From Camillea tinctor (taxonomy: Eukaryota > Ascomycota > Sordariomycetes > Xylariales > Xylariaceae): 64,000 nucleotides of DNA. The notes below the pieces were generated by a model. The model had not been told where the DNA came from, made no database searches, and saw nothing but the letters and a program-made list of their open reading frames with translations. The stretch is taken from assembly GCA_022578605.1 (NCBI GenBank), contig MU394061.1, positions 186,001 through 250,000 of the forward strand. The letters are read 5' to 3'. The translations under genes and the position numbers were made by a program. This document shows, piece by piece, positions 1-12,890 of this stretch. Within the stretch, counting starts at the first letter, position 1. Each line of letters begins with the position of its first letter.

Positions 1-129
1 GTATTCAGAAGAGAGGCAGCCCGACTTGCAGCCATTGGGGATATTATTATGTCCGTCTCAGAGAGCAAAGGGGGTTTTCCAGATAGTTTAGCAGGGGGAG
101 GCTCTTTTGGAAGTTCAGGTATTATGTGA
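1..129 (+). CDS. Partial C-terminal end of an unrecognised protein (left edge)
   Basis: Frame 1 is open from the first base for 42 codons and ends at TGA (127-129). The peptide is Ala/Arg-rich at first (VFRREAARLAAIGDIIM) and then Gly/Ser-rich, which looks like a coding tail, but 42 open codons can arise by chance. No family is recognised. Everything upstream lies outside the window, so function cannot be assigned. It could equally be spacer. Confidence 0.25.
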   Translation, partial: VFRREAARLAAIGDIIMSVSESKGGFPDSLAGGGSFGSSGIM

Positions 130-3124
130 TCCAGTTCCCGACAAAGATTTCGACGGGGGCTACGGCAGCAAAGAATGGACATTCTTGGTGTCGGCGGGAT
201 TAGGTGTAAATGAGGGTGTTGTGCTAGAGCCTAGCCCATCGTCTGCCTCGAATTTCCAAGAAAAGGGAATGGAGTTGATCAAGTGAGCATCCAAGTCCAA
301 GCGGAAGGGAAGATAGTGATATGACATGACATGGTTCGTGTCGAGGAGTCAAGTTCAGCTTTCCACACATAGTAGTTTTTGTAGATGAGAAAGAACAAGA
401 GATATCGGAATATGCATACAGAGATAATCATATTATGTCATCAGTATATGTGAAAAATTAGTTGGTACCTCCTACTCTTTCCTATATTACACATAAATCT
501 AGTCGTGATACCCTTAATAGGTATAAGCAGTCGGCACCTTCTCCTAGAATACAAGTTCTGGCAAGGTACTAGTGGAAGCCTCGAACTCTAAAGGTAAGTA
601 GTGCATGGATGCATGTGGTATCTATTTATATTGACAGGCATGAACAAGGCTTTCGATACTTCAAAGAAATAATACGATCCAAGTGGACGTTACAGGTGAG
701 AGAGAGAGAGAGAGTGGACTTGATAGCAAATTAAATTAATGAAATTCCAACTCGCACTACCTATAGTCGTTACATACCTACGTAGGGACCCAAATGACGT
801 TATTAATATCGATTCGAACATAATAAAGTACAAAAAAGTAAGGTGCTGTGTGATCAGCGAATAGTAGGAAGAAGCGAAAAATCATCACTCTACCTACTAT
901 CATATGTACCTAGGTAGGTAGCCATACTTCGTCCATGTGCTTATTTGTCTTCCTGTCCTAAGAAGATCAATGGGAATGGTTGTAAGTGTTTCATTCGCTA
1001 CACTCCACTGTCGTAGTAATTGGGCATTGCTTTATAGAATTTTATAGGTGTTGACCTAGGAACTTACCTATACATATTCACGTCGGTATTTGAAGTTTAT
1101 CTAGTGTATGATATGGCATCAAACCTATGCAGAGCACGCGATAGCCTGAGATAGCTAAGTTATGTACCGGTACCATATGTACCTCTCGGAGGTTACCTAG
1201 GAGTTAGAGTGCCGTTTTGTCAAGCCGGCGACTTACAAGATTGGAACGAACTGCGAGGGCTCCACATTCAGGGTATGCGTGCGCACTTCCCCCTATCGTT
1301 GGCAAGATAAGCCGGTGAGACCCACTCTTCCGTTTCCTCCTATTAGTATTCTTTTCTTTCCGTTTCTTTCTTGCTAGGTCTTCCCTGCCTGCGTACTTGC
1401 ACCCTAGGTAGGTGCCTGGGTAGTATATGTATGTGAGAGAGTACTAGGTATTTCATCGATATTCACAGCTGATCAAACAGGGAATAACTGTCGTTATTAT
1501 ATATGTATCCGGGAAGGTAGAGAGAGGTGCAATGCCTGGGCTTTTAAGTAGTAGTGCGATTCAAGGTAGTGGGAGGGGTTTCCATGACAGCCCTGACGGC
1601 CCGGATTACCTCAGATCCCCAATGGGGAAGGAAACGTCAGCGTTGGCATTATCGTGCGGCGTTTTTTTCGTACGCGGTGTCGTACGGAGGTAGGATACAA
1701 AGTACAGCTCAACCTGAACTGAGAGCCCATGTTTCGGATAAGGCAATAAAACCCCGACTGTACCGTACCGAACCCTCCGTACATCCGTATGATCGGAGAC
1801 TTTGATAGCACCTAGTGCCAGTAAGATTCCTTCATTCTGTTTAGGACTAGTAATCCATATGCATCCCGACAATCGAGTGTTTAGGATAACCGGGCTGGGG
1901 AGGTTGGGGAATCCTTCAATTGGGTATAGTTGCCCTAGTTGCTCTATCGACCAGAAACTTTTTTTTTTCATTTAGCAAAAGAGAAAACATGTTAGTAGAA
2001 TATATTGTTTATGTACATAGTACTGTGCCTGGCGTATCTTGCCCCTTACACTCAGCAAATAGAAAATTAGCGCGTCCCGCGTTGTATTACCCACCTTCAT
2101 ATATGTCGATTGTTCGTATGTATAGATATATAGATATAATAGGAGGGAGGTACCCAGTCTGCCAAGGCCATTTGGACGTGGGATATTCCATATAATTCTA
2201 CAATTCAACACTACAAAACATTGGGCTCACTTTTAGTCTCCATGTTGTCAAACTCTTACTGACTAGCTAGTGTATACAATATGTATGCCTTTGGAGTTGG
2301 ATGAATAGGAACAGCTTAAACAGGTTCTGTGTATCGCCACATACTGTAGTCGATATGCAAGATGTATATCAATGGAATTAGACCTATGAGGTTTGTAGAA
2401 ACACGGCACTGTATAAAGATCAGTTTCGTAATGGTGTGCGTGCAGGTGCAGATTGCCTGTGCTTGTGCTTGTGCTTGTGGGATTTGAGTTTGAAGGGGGA
2501 AGGGGGTAGTGGGAATCCAACAAGATTCAATTGGAGATGACACTCCCCGCTTTCGGACCCTGATGCAGCTATCAGATGTAACTAAGAAAAAAACTCAGCA
2601 ATCCCGCATGCACTAACGCACTAACGATAAAAAAAATTGTTCACTCCAGTGTCAACCGGGGAGCTAAGCTGCTAAACCCCTCCATTGCTCCTGCTCTGCC
2701 CCTCCTCTCCAGCCATCATCGATCATTGGCCCATGTTCCACCGATCCTTCCTGTTAAGATAGCTCAGGTAGACAAGTACATCACTTGTGCACTTAGGGGG
2801 CATGTACCCGTCAATAGTAGTGTAACCTAGTATATACCTACACCCATACATGTAGGTTTACCTACTCGAGACAGGTTAGTCAGGACCCCTCCTTTCACCG
2901 CTTACGCTAGTGTGCTCGCATCATTCTTATCATTTTTATTCCTTCTCTTCCTCCTACTTTTTTCTCCTTCTCTCTCCCCTTCTTCCTTTTCATCCCTCAC
3001 ACAACCTTCTCACCCTCCTCTACAATATCATCACTTGACCGTTGTTGACTTCGTGGTTGTCAACAACTCTTTCCAATTCTCGAGGTATATACATTGTAGG
3101 GATTGGAAGCAACAGTCTGTTCTC
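130..3124. other. Gene-free AT-rich intergenic region
   Basis: No credible coding frame was found; the open frames near 1.55-2.5 kb overlap one another on both strands and match nothing I know. It holds a GA microsatellite near 700-714, copies of the palindromic word CCTAGGTAGG near 908-920 and 1403-1413, and a small TGTGCT triplication near 2456-2480. The last ~250 bases (2900-3120) become strongly pyrimidine-rich and probably contain the MET6 promoter and transcription start. Confidence 0.6.
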
Positions 3125-3209
3125 GTATGTCACCCTCAATGTTACGCTGAAGAATATAATCAGATCAACTCATGACTGTCGTGCTAACCATTCGTCTTGG
3201 TCCACTTAG
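3125..3209 (+). other. Predicted 5'UTR intron of MET6
   Basis: Donor GTATGT at 3125, branch-like GTGCTAACC near 3181-3189 and acceptor CACTTAG at 3203-3209 give a typical 85-nt fungal intron. It contains an ATG at 3172 that is in frame with the MET6 start and would otherwise add 27 residues. Removing it leaves 3253 as the first in-frame ATG. This is inferred from splice signals only. Confidence 0.55.
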
Positions 3210-3252
3210 GAAACCCTTTTTCTCCCCCCAGATAACCCGAACCACCATCAGA

Positions 3253-5682
3253 ATGGTTCAGTCCGCGGTCTTGGGTTTCCCCCGTATGGGTGTGAACCGT
3301 GACCTAAAGAAGGCCACCGAAGCTTGTAAGCAGTCAGGTTCTATCTCGAGTTCCAAGAGCCCTTTTTTGCTGACTGGATACACCTCTAGACTGGGCTGGC
3401 AACCTCTCCCAGGCTGACCTTCTCGCCGAGGCCAAGCGTCTGCGTCTAGCTCACTGGAAGATCCAGAAAGATGCTGGTGTCGATATCATCCCTAGCAACG
3501 ACTTCGCCCTCTATGACCAGGTCCTTTCTCACATCCAGGACTTCGGTGTAAGTGAACGCAATCGAGTAAAGATCTTTGTTGTTTCAATTGGGGCTAATGT
3601 TTGACTCAATAGGCCGTTCCTGACCGGTACCGAAGTGCCGGCCTTGACCCCATTGATGAGTACTTCGCCATGGGTCGTGGTCACCAGAAGGGAGGTGTCG
3701 ATGTTCCCAGTTTGGAAATGGTGAAGTGGTTTGACTCCAACTACCACTACGTCAAGCCCACTCTCCAGGACAACCAGACATTCAAGCTTACTGCCAGCCC
3801 CAAGGCTGTCAATGAGTACTTAGAGGCCAAGGAGGCTGGTGTTAACACCCGGCCCGTCCTTGTTGGTCCCGTGTCCTTCCTTCATCTAGGTAAGGCCGAC
3901 CGTGGTCAGAGCGTTGACCCCATCGACCTCCTTGAGAAGCTCCTTCCCGTCTATGAGGAACTTCTTACCAAGCTGAAGCAGGCTGGTGCCGAGACTGTCC
4001 AGATTGACGAGCCCGTCCTTGTCTTTGACCTTCCTGCCAAGACCAAGGCTGCTTTCAAGCCTGCTTATGAGAAGTTTGCCAGCCTGGGTAACAAGATCCC
4101 CAGCCTTGTTTTCACCACTTACTTCGGTGACATTGTCCACAACCTTGACCTTCTCCCCAAGGACATCTACGCTGTCCACGTTGATCTGGTCAGAAATCCC
4201 GAGCAGCTGCAGACCGTCCTTGGTGCTCTAGGCCCCAAGACTATCCTCTCTGCCGGTGTTGTTGATGGCCGCAACATCTGGAAGACCAACTTCAAGCGTG
4301 CTATTGAGACTGTGGAGACTGCCATTCAGAAGCTAGGCAAGGACCGTGTCATTGTTGCTACTTCCAGCTCTCTTCTTCACACTCCCCACACCCTTGCTAG
4401 CGAGAAGAAGCTCGACCCTGAGATTGCCGACTGGTTCTCATTTGCCTCTGAGAAGGCTGTTGAGATTGCCGTCATTGCTAAGGCTGTCACTGAGGGCCCT
4501 GCTTCCGTTAGAGAGGCTCTCGAGGCCAATGCTAAGTCTATGAACGCTCGCGCTACCTCCAAGCGTACCAACAACCCTCAAGTTAAGGAAAGACAGTCCA
4601 AGATTGTCGCCTCAGACTACAACCGCAAGTCTGAGTTCCCTGTCCGTATCTCTCAACAACAAAAGAAACTCAACCTTCCTCTTTTCCCCACCACTACCAT
4701 TGGCTCATTCCCCCAGACCAAGGAGATCCGGATACAGCGCAGCAAGTTCACCAAGGGTGAGATTACTGAGGCTCAGTATGACAAGTTCATTGAGCAGGAG
4801 ATTGACATGAACGTCAAGATCCAGGAAGAGCTCGACTTGGATGTCTTGGTGCACGGCGAGCCTGAGCGAAACGACATGGTGCAATACTTCGGTGAGCGCC
4901 TTGACGGTTATGCTTTCACCACCCACGCCTGGGTCCAGAGCTACGGTTCTCGCTGCGTCCGACCTCCCATTGTCGTCGGCGATATTTCTCGTCCTGCTCC
5001 CATGACGGTCAAGGAGTCCAAGTACGCTGTGTCGGTCTCAAAGAAGCCCATGAAGGGTATGCTGACGGGACCTGTCACCTGCTTGCGATGGTCTTTCCCC
5101 CGTGATGACGTTCACCAGTCCGTCCAGGCTGAGCAGCTTGCTCTAGCTCTCCGTGACGAGGTCGTTGACCTTGAGAAGGCTGGCGTCGACGTCATTCAGG
5201 TCGATGAGCCTGCCCTTCGTGAGGGTCTACCCCTCCGTGCCGGTAAGGAGCGTGAGGCTTACCTTGACTGGGCTGTCAAGGCTTTCCGCCTCTCAACGGT
5301 CGGTGTTGAGGACTCTACTCAGATCCACTCCCACTTCTGTTACTCTGAGTTCCAAGACTTCTTCCACGCCATCGCGGCTCTTGATGCCGATGTCCTTTCT
5401 ATCGAGAACAGCAAGTCTGATGCTAAGCTCCTCAGTGTCTTCGTCGACTCTGCCTACCCCCGCCACATTGGCCCTGGTGTCTACGATATCCACTCTCCTC
5501 GTGTCCCTAGTGAGCAGGAGATCCGGGACCGCATCGAGGAGATGCTTCACTACCTCAAGCCAGAGCAGCTCTGGATTGACCCTGATTGTGGTCTTAAGAC
5601 CCGTCAGTGGAAGGAGACTAAGGAGGCTTTGACCAACATGGTCAACGCCGCCAAGTTCTTCCGTGCCAAATACGCCAAATAA
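3253..5682 (+). CDS. MET6: Cobalamin-independent methionine synthase (5-methyltetrahydropteroyltriglutamate--homocysteine methyltransferase)
   Basis: Makes methionine by moving the methyl group of 5-methyl-tetrahydropteroyl-polyglutamate to homocysteine, in the cytosol, without vitamin B12. Three coding exons, 3253-3325, 3390-3547 and 3613-5682, join in frame to 766 residues, the usual length for fungal Met6. The N-terminus MVQSAVLGFPRMG is the typical substrate-binding start. The C-terminal MetE domain carries the expected zinc ligands: His and Cys in IHSHFCYSEF (about residue 650), Glu in SIENSK (about 675) and Cys in DPDCGLKTR (about 735). Introns of 64 and 65 nt have GTAAG donors. Codon use is strongly C/T-biased at third positions, as in highly expressed fungal genes. 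It stands alone, with long spacers on both sides. Confidence 0.97.
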
Positions 5683-8600
5683 ATGGTGTTTTTGGCTGTA
5701 ACTAAGATGGTTCGCGTTTTTTCTTTTTTTTTCTCCAATATTTTTCTTGTCATTGCATAGTTGCCCCGGATAGGGCTGGGGCATCTGGCTTCGATTTCAA
5801 CATCGGCGTTTCCACAGGCCTGGGTTTTTCATCAAAAAAGTGGACCTATACCAAAAAGTTCAGGAGGGAAGACAGGCGGGAAACGGGAGCATTCAACACA
5901 GCATAACACGGAGGCAGGGAATGTAACATGATACCACGGTCCATCAACCGGACCTGGGGAGCGGACGGCGTTCAGTGGAATTTGATTGACATGTTGGAAA
6001 GACAACCTGTGGGTTGTGAATAGTGTAGTAGTAGAGAGACACATCTCACCCTTCAACTGGGTATGAGATGATGATGAGGATACTTAATTGATCCTGGGAA
6101 CTTCACCGCCTTCGCTTGAAGGCGATGGTTCCGTGTTGAATGATACATCCTCGCAGTGGTCCCTTGAAACAACGTGACTATGTTCCAGCGTGGAACACGC
6201 TGAATCATATTATATATATATACTACCATTTAAGCGAGAAGGAGAAGAGAATCAGGAGCTGAGATGAAGCGCAGGCTTCCGAACCTAGCAAGGCTTTTTC
6301 GGAATAGGAAGACCGAATAACATGGCCCCCGATCCCATCATACGGGTCCGAGGCCTTGGTAATTACCGGGGAACGGGTATGAGATCCTGAACTGGCAAAG
6401 TGCGGATTCGAGCCAAGTTTACGCTTATTAAGAGGGGATGTGAGGAATAGTGTGGAAGGAGAAAAGAAGGGGGAGGGGATGTGAGGAATAGTGTGGAAGG
6501 AGAAAAGAAGGGGGACTTGAAGCATTCTAGGCAGAACAGGACTGCAGGATAGTATCCTGTTGGCTTTCGCTGCAAGGGCAATTGGTAAGGGGTTATTATT
6601 CCTTCTTTTTTCTTCTTCTTCCTACCCAAGTTTTCTTTTTCTTTTTTTTTTTTTTCCTGTTTGATGATTTATCATATACAAATATAGTAGAGAGGGCCCC
6701 CCCCCAGTCTGGATCTAGGACTGGGGGAGTTCTCGTTCTATTGAACATAATGCAATATTGCACAACACCGCTACAAATGTAATGTACATACATAGTAGCA
6801 ACTAGGTATAACGAGAGAAGAAAAAAAATGCTCTTGGCTTGTTGGAGCGAAGAGAAAAGAAACTTACACTGAAACGAGCTGAGCTGTGGAAAATAGTTGT
6901 ATGGCGTTGGTAAACGGGGTTTCCGCTGGTGGGCTGTGCATGCTTTTTTTTGTGACGGTAGTTAGAGGTAGGTAGGTACTTATGCGGTTTTATATATCGC
7001 TCGATCTTCTTTTTTTCTTCTTCTTTCGTCTTCTCTTCTTTTACCTTCTTGGGATGAGGATAATGAGGCTTGGTTCATGCGCATTGTGCTATATTGTAGC
7101 TTATTATTATACTATTGTTGTCGTGGACCCTGCTGATAAACTGTGTTATTGCCAAGGGTCTTGGATCTTGGATCGGGGCTGGCTCAACGTTGAGACTAGG
7201 GGAGAGAGGTAAGGGGAAAAGGAAGGGGGTAATGCAAGTTTCCTTTTTAACTTCTGGAAGGCCTTTTTTTTTTTTCTGTTTTGGTCTCCACTCTGGGTTT
7301 GTGGTAGAGTAGAGAGAAGCAAATGCACGTGTCGGTCGGCCGGTCAATTAGTCGGGTTCCTACTTGCCTTGCCTCTCCCACCCCATCCACGGGCTTAGGT
7401 CAACAACTCAGGGTTGATTCGTCTAAGTTACACTAGTGTCCTAGGTAAAATCCTCCTTCCCCTAGGGGGTTCCTTGTGGGGTTTTCTAGGTTAGAGTAAC
7501 TAGTATAAACCCCTGGTGGGATCGAATCGAACCTGTTGGTCCATTGGTCATGCTCAACGTGATTGGGCTAGCCACTTCTGGTGGATACGAGAACAAAGTT
7601 ACCTGAAGTGGTGTTGATTTGGTGACCCCGTTTCCGTTAATGGGTACGGGCTATTTTTTATTTTATTTTATCTTGTTCGTGTCAGTTTAACTAAATTACT
7701 ACCTACCTAGGTAGTGAGCGCATAAACATCCGTCTTTATTTTTATTTTATTCTTTTCCTCTTCTCTATTTCTTCCTCTTCCCCGAATTGTGCTTACAGCT
7801 GTATACTCCTTGTCCTAGGTGAGGTTGCACAGAAGTAAGGTCCGACGGTGCCGGATCGGACCAGAGTTGGTTGGGGACAGGATGTACCTGTAGGTAGACG
7901 TAATAAATAAACAACACGATGATCAATGGGATTATTAGGGGAGCGGGAGGCGGCTTACGGTTTAGCTAGGCATCTGACTTGTCCGTTGGTCCACCGTATA
8001 ATCAAAATTGGGTTTGTTAGTTGATAAATAGATTGTGTGCTTAATTCATGAGAAATGGGGCGGTCTATATGCAGTGTAGTTGAGCTAACTTATAAAGAAA
8101 AGAAACTAAGACTATGCGCGTGCCATATTCGTTTATTAGTGTTGCGATGATAATCTATATAGTTACCCCAAGTTGGAGGCAAGTTAGTCAATAAATTAAA
8201 TCGAGGTGGCAGTTCGAAATTCAAGTCTGGATGGAGCCACTTATTAAAGTGTGTCTAGACTTGTTGTTGTTGATCTCACCTCACCAAAGTTACCTTTAGC
8301 CCAGCTCGATTAGTTCTAAGCCAACTGTGATATTGTTTTTTTTCTTACTGTTCTCTCTATTTTCTCCAATTGATCTATCTCTTGGTCAGATCACAAAAAA
8401 AGCTCTTGCCTATTTTTTTGCTATTGGTGGATGAACGCGGGTTTTTTAATTTGATTTGATTAATTGGATGGCATCGGCTATATTCTCTTGGTCATTTGAA
8501 ATCTCTCTGCATCAAATCATATTGAAAGTTGGCAATCCTACTGCTACCAACTGGCCAATCAAAATCTGACAGTAACATCATGCACATCTGCAGCTGTACC

Positions 8601-11414
8601 GCAGCTGGTGAGTTCGTCTACTCCAAGCCAACTAGTGTAAGTGTCAACTATCAGGGGGTTTGGGGGCTGTTTTGATCTCCCCTGCTCCCCCATTTTCTTC
8701 TATTTTCTTCTACTCGGAACTTTGGTGATCATCATGTTTAGAATCTTTTTTTTTTATCTTTCCTACACACCCAAGTTTGTTTTTACCTCATAACCTTCTT
8801 CTCCCTGCAGCCGATCTCCGTCTAGGTCCCATTACCCAACCGTCGGTTTGGTATCGGTGCTTGAAGTTGGCCTGAGATTTGCAACAAGGGGGGACGTTTC
8901 ATTCACATTGATCTGGCAATTTGCCCCGCGTGCATTGAAGTCAACCAGAATTAATCACTGCTGCGGACGGTGATTATGAGATCATTCGCTATCTCATCGC
9001 CGCATAGTGAGACGGCCTCCTTACTAGGTTTGTCGTCCTTTGGGAGGAAAAAAAACCCCTCCAGACCTCACAGCCTCGGTCAACAGTTATGTACAGAATA
9101 GTAAAGCATTCCCTCGAGCTGAAGGGCTTGGTTAATATGAAAAATATGCAGCCAGAGTGTCAGATTATATATGACAGCAAGGGAGCTGACGGCAAACTGG
9201 TGTTAATATAGCCATCGCGCCATCAGCAAGGAAGCATCCCTTGTGGCAAGTAGCCACGCCGCGCACAAACGTGTGCGTCTATTTTATTAACCTGCCATTC
9301 ACATAAGACCTTGTGCTTTCTAGGTACAAGATCTCACACCAGCATGTAGCTTATATACATACTTCTATACATAGCAAGGCGGGAGAGACAAGAAATAAAA
9401 TAAAAAAAACGTGGTTGTTAAGACACGGCGGGTAACATTATAAGGAGGGGTGGCACATGGCGCGGCATGTCTGAGAATATCTTCACAGCTTCAGCACGCA
9501 CCCGACCAACAGCGACCGTAATCACAGCAATGCGACCAGTCGAGAGACGAATTGAAGAGCACGGCGCTATTGCGATACCATCCCCTACCAAGGTAAGGCG
9601 GCAACTAACGTCTAGCCAGCAAGCTCCCTCCCTCATAATAACGCATTATACACATGCCTACAAGTCTACGGCGCTAATTAGCGTCAGAGTATTAGTATGA
9701 TGGGATGATGCGATGGCGTTTCTTAGTTCCATCCCATCTCTCTGCTCCGTGCCCTCCACCCGGTAGTTTAAACAGTATGGTCGCATCGATGAGACGAAAT
9801 ATACGCGCGACATTGTGGGTGTCAAAATCGGAATACCAACGAGCTTTAAAATTGAAGCTTAATTCCTTCTCGCAGGGTGCAATCCTCTACTACGTCGCAA
9901 TTGAGAGTGACAGGTTTGTGTAAGTGCTATGTAGGTACACTGCATACTGGAGCCCCGAGACGTACGCGTCGCTAGCTCCGTTGCCAGGATGTTACAATAG
10001 TGTAGGTTACGGTTCTGGGCATTCAGCTGGCTCGTATTATTGTTATGCTATTCCCGACGCCAAGGGGGTGAGAAGGGGAGCACTCCCGAAAAAAGACTCA
10101 ATGTTCTCTTCGACGACGAAAAGAAGCATGAGAATAGCCTCAAGATGACATAAACCGTCGGGGAGGTTTGAATCAGACTAAAAGGCCCCTCGACAGGTGT
10201 TATGGTGAAGCAACCCAACCCACTCGATGTTTGAGCAACTGCACAGCCATGGATTTCAATGCGGCGGATGATCGTCGAGCTTATTTATCAAGTGATCGTT
10301 GTCGTAAGTGATCAACCGATATGATCGTCGTTGTCCACCCGTCAACATTCTCTATCAATGCGCCGGTTTGCGTGCTACAACATAAACATAGACACACATA
10401 CACATAGAGATCCAATACTTCGAGAAACGAGTAAATGGTCTTCGTACAACGACGTACGTGCGTACACAGACAGCTAGATATATGTAAGCGGCAGCACGAG
10501 AACTTCGTCGACGGCCTGACCATACGCACGTCTTCGTCACCGCTCCAATAACAGGTTTGTCATGGCCAGGTACATAAGTTAGTCGGCGCTTTACCTAGCA
10601 TAAGAAGTCTCCAGAACATATGGCTCGGGCCTTTCGGGGTTTTGATTGGTCGCTTTTGTTCTTCTTCCCTGTTTCACGATCCTGTACCTGCGTCTAAGAT
10701 GGACAGGGGGGCTAGGATGGGTGGGAGCATGGGGCTCAGGGGCTCGCCTTTCTCCTCGTCTCTTTCGCCTTTTCTTCCTTGTCATCTCCCCCCAGCAAGG
10801 TCCTAGCCAAGCTTCACACCCAAGTCGCCCCGGCCTAAAAATCCAATCTCGTCCTAATGGGCCGGCCAAATCGACCCGCTGGTGGAGTCAGAGTCCTCCT
10901 GCGAATAGATTAAGGTACAGGCGAGATTCGTTCTCTAGCATGGAGTGGAGGCAGTGCTGCTATTCGCTCGCCCACCAGGGCCTCGTCTGCCACAGCTACC
11001 TGCCCAGGTAAGAAACGCCGTTATGTAAAAAGGCTCACCACCCTCCAATCTGGATATAAGCTCTTTTTCTTCTTTCTTTTCTCTTCACCTCTTGTGTGCC
11101 TCTCTTTTCGAGTATATCTCAAGTCTCTCTTTTCACTTCGGTCCTGTCCGTCTTTCAATTTCTGCATAGCTAGTACGTCTTTTAGACGCACACGCTTTTA
11201 CTTTCTTTCAACCCGGCAACTGTGTCTGCTCAGTCTTTGCGGAATCGATTTTCGCTCATTCGAAATCCTGTTGCAATCTTGCAAACGTCCACTCTTTCGA
11301 CAGCGAACGAAGAATATCCTCATCTGAGATATAAGACAAGAAAAGCTCTAAACCGAACTCATCAACCCAGCGTCTCAAAATATCCCACGCGATAATCATA
11401 TATAAACCATCAAA
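5683..11414. other. 5.7-kb gene-free intergenic region
   Basis: No supported gene. The 5' part holds the MET6 3'UTR, a 41-bp tandem duplication (6432-6513), homopolymer runs and pyrimidine tracts. A T-rich stretch ending CTTCTCCCTGCAG near 8798-8810 looks like an intron acceptor and could belong to a non-coding transcript. 9.4-10.2 kb is somewhat more GC-rich with short open frames on both strands, none recognised. The last 350 bases, rich in TTC/CTT tracts and with a GATATAAG word near 11052, are the likely promoter of the downstream cell-wall gene. Confidence 0.5.
6432..6513. repeat. 41-bp tandem duplication (two copies)
   Basis: Two adjacent copies (6432-6472 and 6473-6513) of a purine-rich unit beginning GAGGGGATGTGAGGAATAG are identical as far as I can read. 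It lies in non-coding DNA, with no flanking duplication seen. A recent slippage or unequal-exchange product is the simplest reading. Confidence 0.85.
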
Positions 11415-12890
11415 ATGAAGTCCACTACTGTTGCTCTCGGCCTTCTCTCTGGCCTTGCTTCGGCATCTTACCAGAACCACCCCCGTCACTTCCACGCCAA
11501 TGGTTACTGGCGACGCAACGAGACCGCTCCCGCTGGTTACCCCGTTGCTGGCCCTTCAACTACTCTAACCGTCGCCGTTACCTCCGTCCACACTATCACC
11601 TCTTGCGCGCCCACCGTCACCAACTGCCCGGCCCGTGCCACTGGTAACAGCACTGTGCCCGCTGTTGTGACTGAGGTTATCCAGCTTACCACCACCGTCT
11701 GCCCCGTCAGCGATGTTCCCGCCATCTCCAGCTCCATCGTTGGTGCCCACAGCAGCGGTCTCATCACTGGTACCACCATCACTGCTACGGCTCCCCTGAC
11801 CGAGGCCACCTCGCCCGTCGCCACTCAGCCCGCTGTTACTCAGCCCGGCGAGGCTTACCCTACCGCCGGATCTCCTGGCTCCGTCTCTGCCTCCGTTGGT
11901 ACCACTGATGCCGTTGTCACCATGACCATCGGCCCTGAGAGCTCCCGCTCCGTTCTCACCACCACCCTGAAGTCTACCTTCACCCAGCTCGTCACCGTCG
12001 TTGCCTCTCCCGTCCCCAGCACCGGTGTCACTGGTGCCTCTGAGGTCACTGGCAACAGCGGCGTTACCAGCGCTGTCACCAGCGATGAGAAGACCACTAC
12101 CACCACTATGACCTCCACTGGCACCCGCACTGTTACCGTTGTTGGTGCTGAGTCTACCCCCTCTGCTGGTACCGGCTCTGGCTCTTCCACTGGCTCCAGC
12201 ACTGGTAACAACTCTGGCAACACCGGCTCTAACTCTGGCTCCGACAGCGGTGCCTGCGAGCCCGTGACCGTCACCGTCACTGCCTCTGCTCCCGCCAGCA
12301 CTGTCTACATTACCAAGACCGCCGACACTGGCGTTGAGGCCGTTACCTCGTCCTCTTCCGTCGTTGTTGCCTCTGCCACCACCCCTGCTCCCGCTGCCTC
12401 CACCAGCGGCAACTCGAGCACCGGCTCTGAGGGCGAGGGTGAGGAGGACGACTGCCCCCCTGAGGACGAGGACGTCACCGTCTCCGCCACCGCTACCGTC
12501 GTCCCTGTCCCCTACCCCACCGGCGCTAGCAACAGCACTGCTCTCTTCCCCACTGCTCCCGTTGCCGCTGCCACCCCCTCCGTCCCTGTCTCCCTCCCCT
12601 CCGTCCCTGCTTCCATCCCCTCCGCTCCTGCGTCCATCCCCGCCTCCGCTCCCTCGGTTCCCGCTTCGGTTCCCTCAGTCCCCGTGAGCGTCCCTGCTTC
12701 CGCTCCTTCGGTCCCCGCCTCCGTTCCCGCGGTGTCCGTCCCCGCTGTCACCCCCTCGGTTAGCGTTCCCGCTTCCGTCTCTTCCACCTCCCCCGTGTCG
12801 GCCGCCACTACTCCCGCCACCACCGCCCCCGCGGCTGGCTACCCCGTCGACACCGGCTACCCGGTCGAGAACAGCTACCCCACCAACTAA
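11415..12890 (+). CDS. Secreted Ser/Thr/Pro-rich mucin-like cell-wall protein
   Basis: Single-exon gene for 491 residues. Residues 1-18 (MKSTTVALGLLSGLASAS) form a clean signal peptide. The body is low-complexity and rich in Ser, Thr, Val, Ala and Pro, with VTVTV-type stretches and a TITSCAPTVTNCPA segment seen in fungal wall proteins; such sequence is usually heavily O-glycosylated. An acidic patch with Cys-Pro-Pro lies at about 338-353, and from about 386 to 470 there are degenerate SVPAS/SVPVS repeats. The C-terminus ends in YPV-type repeats and has no hydrophobic tail, so a GPI anchor is not indicated and covalent wall linkage or free secretion is more likely. Codon use is strongly C-biased, suggesting high expression. 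No catalytic domain is visible. Confidence 0.85.
   Translation: MKSTTVALGLLSGLASASYQNHPRHFHANGYWRRNETAPAGYPVAGPSTTLTVAVTSVHTITSCAPTVTNCPARATGNSTVPAVVTEVIQLTTTVCPVSDVPAISSSIVGAHSSGLITGTTITATAPLTEATSPVATQPAVTQPGEAYPTAGSPGSVSASVGTTDAVVTMTIGPESSRSVLTTTLKSTFTQLVTVVASPVPSTGVTGASEVTGNSGVTSAVTSDEKTTTTTMTSTGTRTVTVVGAESTPSAGTGSGSSTGSSTGNNSGNTGSNSGSDSGACEPVTVTVTASAPASTVYITKTADTGVEAVTSSSSVVVASATTPAPAASTSGNSSTGSEGEGEEDDCPPEDEDVTVSATATVVPVPYPTGASNSTALFPTAPVAAATPSVPVSLPSVPASIPSAPASIPASAPSVPASVPSVPVSVPASAPSVPASVPAVSVPAVTPSVSVPASVSSTSPVSAATTPATTAPAAGYPVDTGYPVENSYPTN

Noticed and set aside
7500..7610. Possible tRNA on the minus strand (B-box-like GGTTCGATTC)
   Set aside because: No matching acceptor stem, no plausible anticodon arm and poor A-box; not supportable as a tRNA.
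11398..11408. TATATAAA just before the cell-wall protein ATG as a TATA box
   Set aside because: Only about 7-15 bases from the start codon; too close to serve as its TATA box.
11855..12301. Antisense frames in the Ser/Thr-rich gene
   Set aside because: Val/Thr/Glu shadows created by GCC/ACC codon bias.
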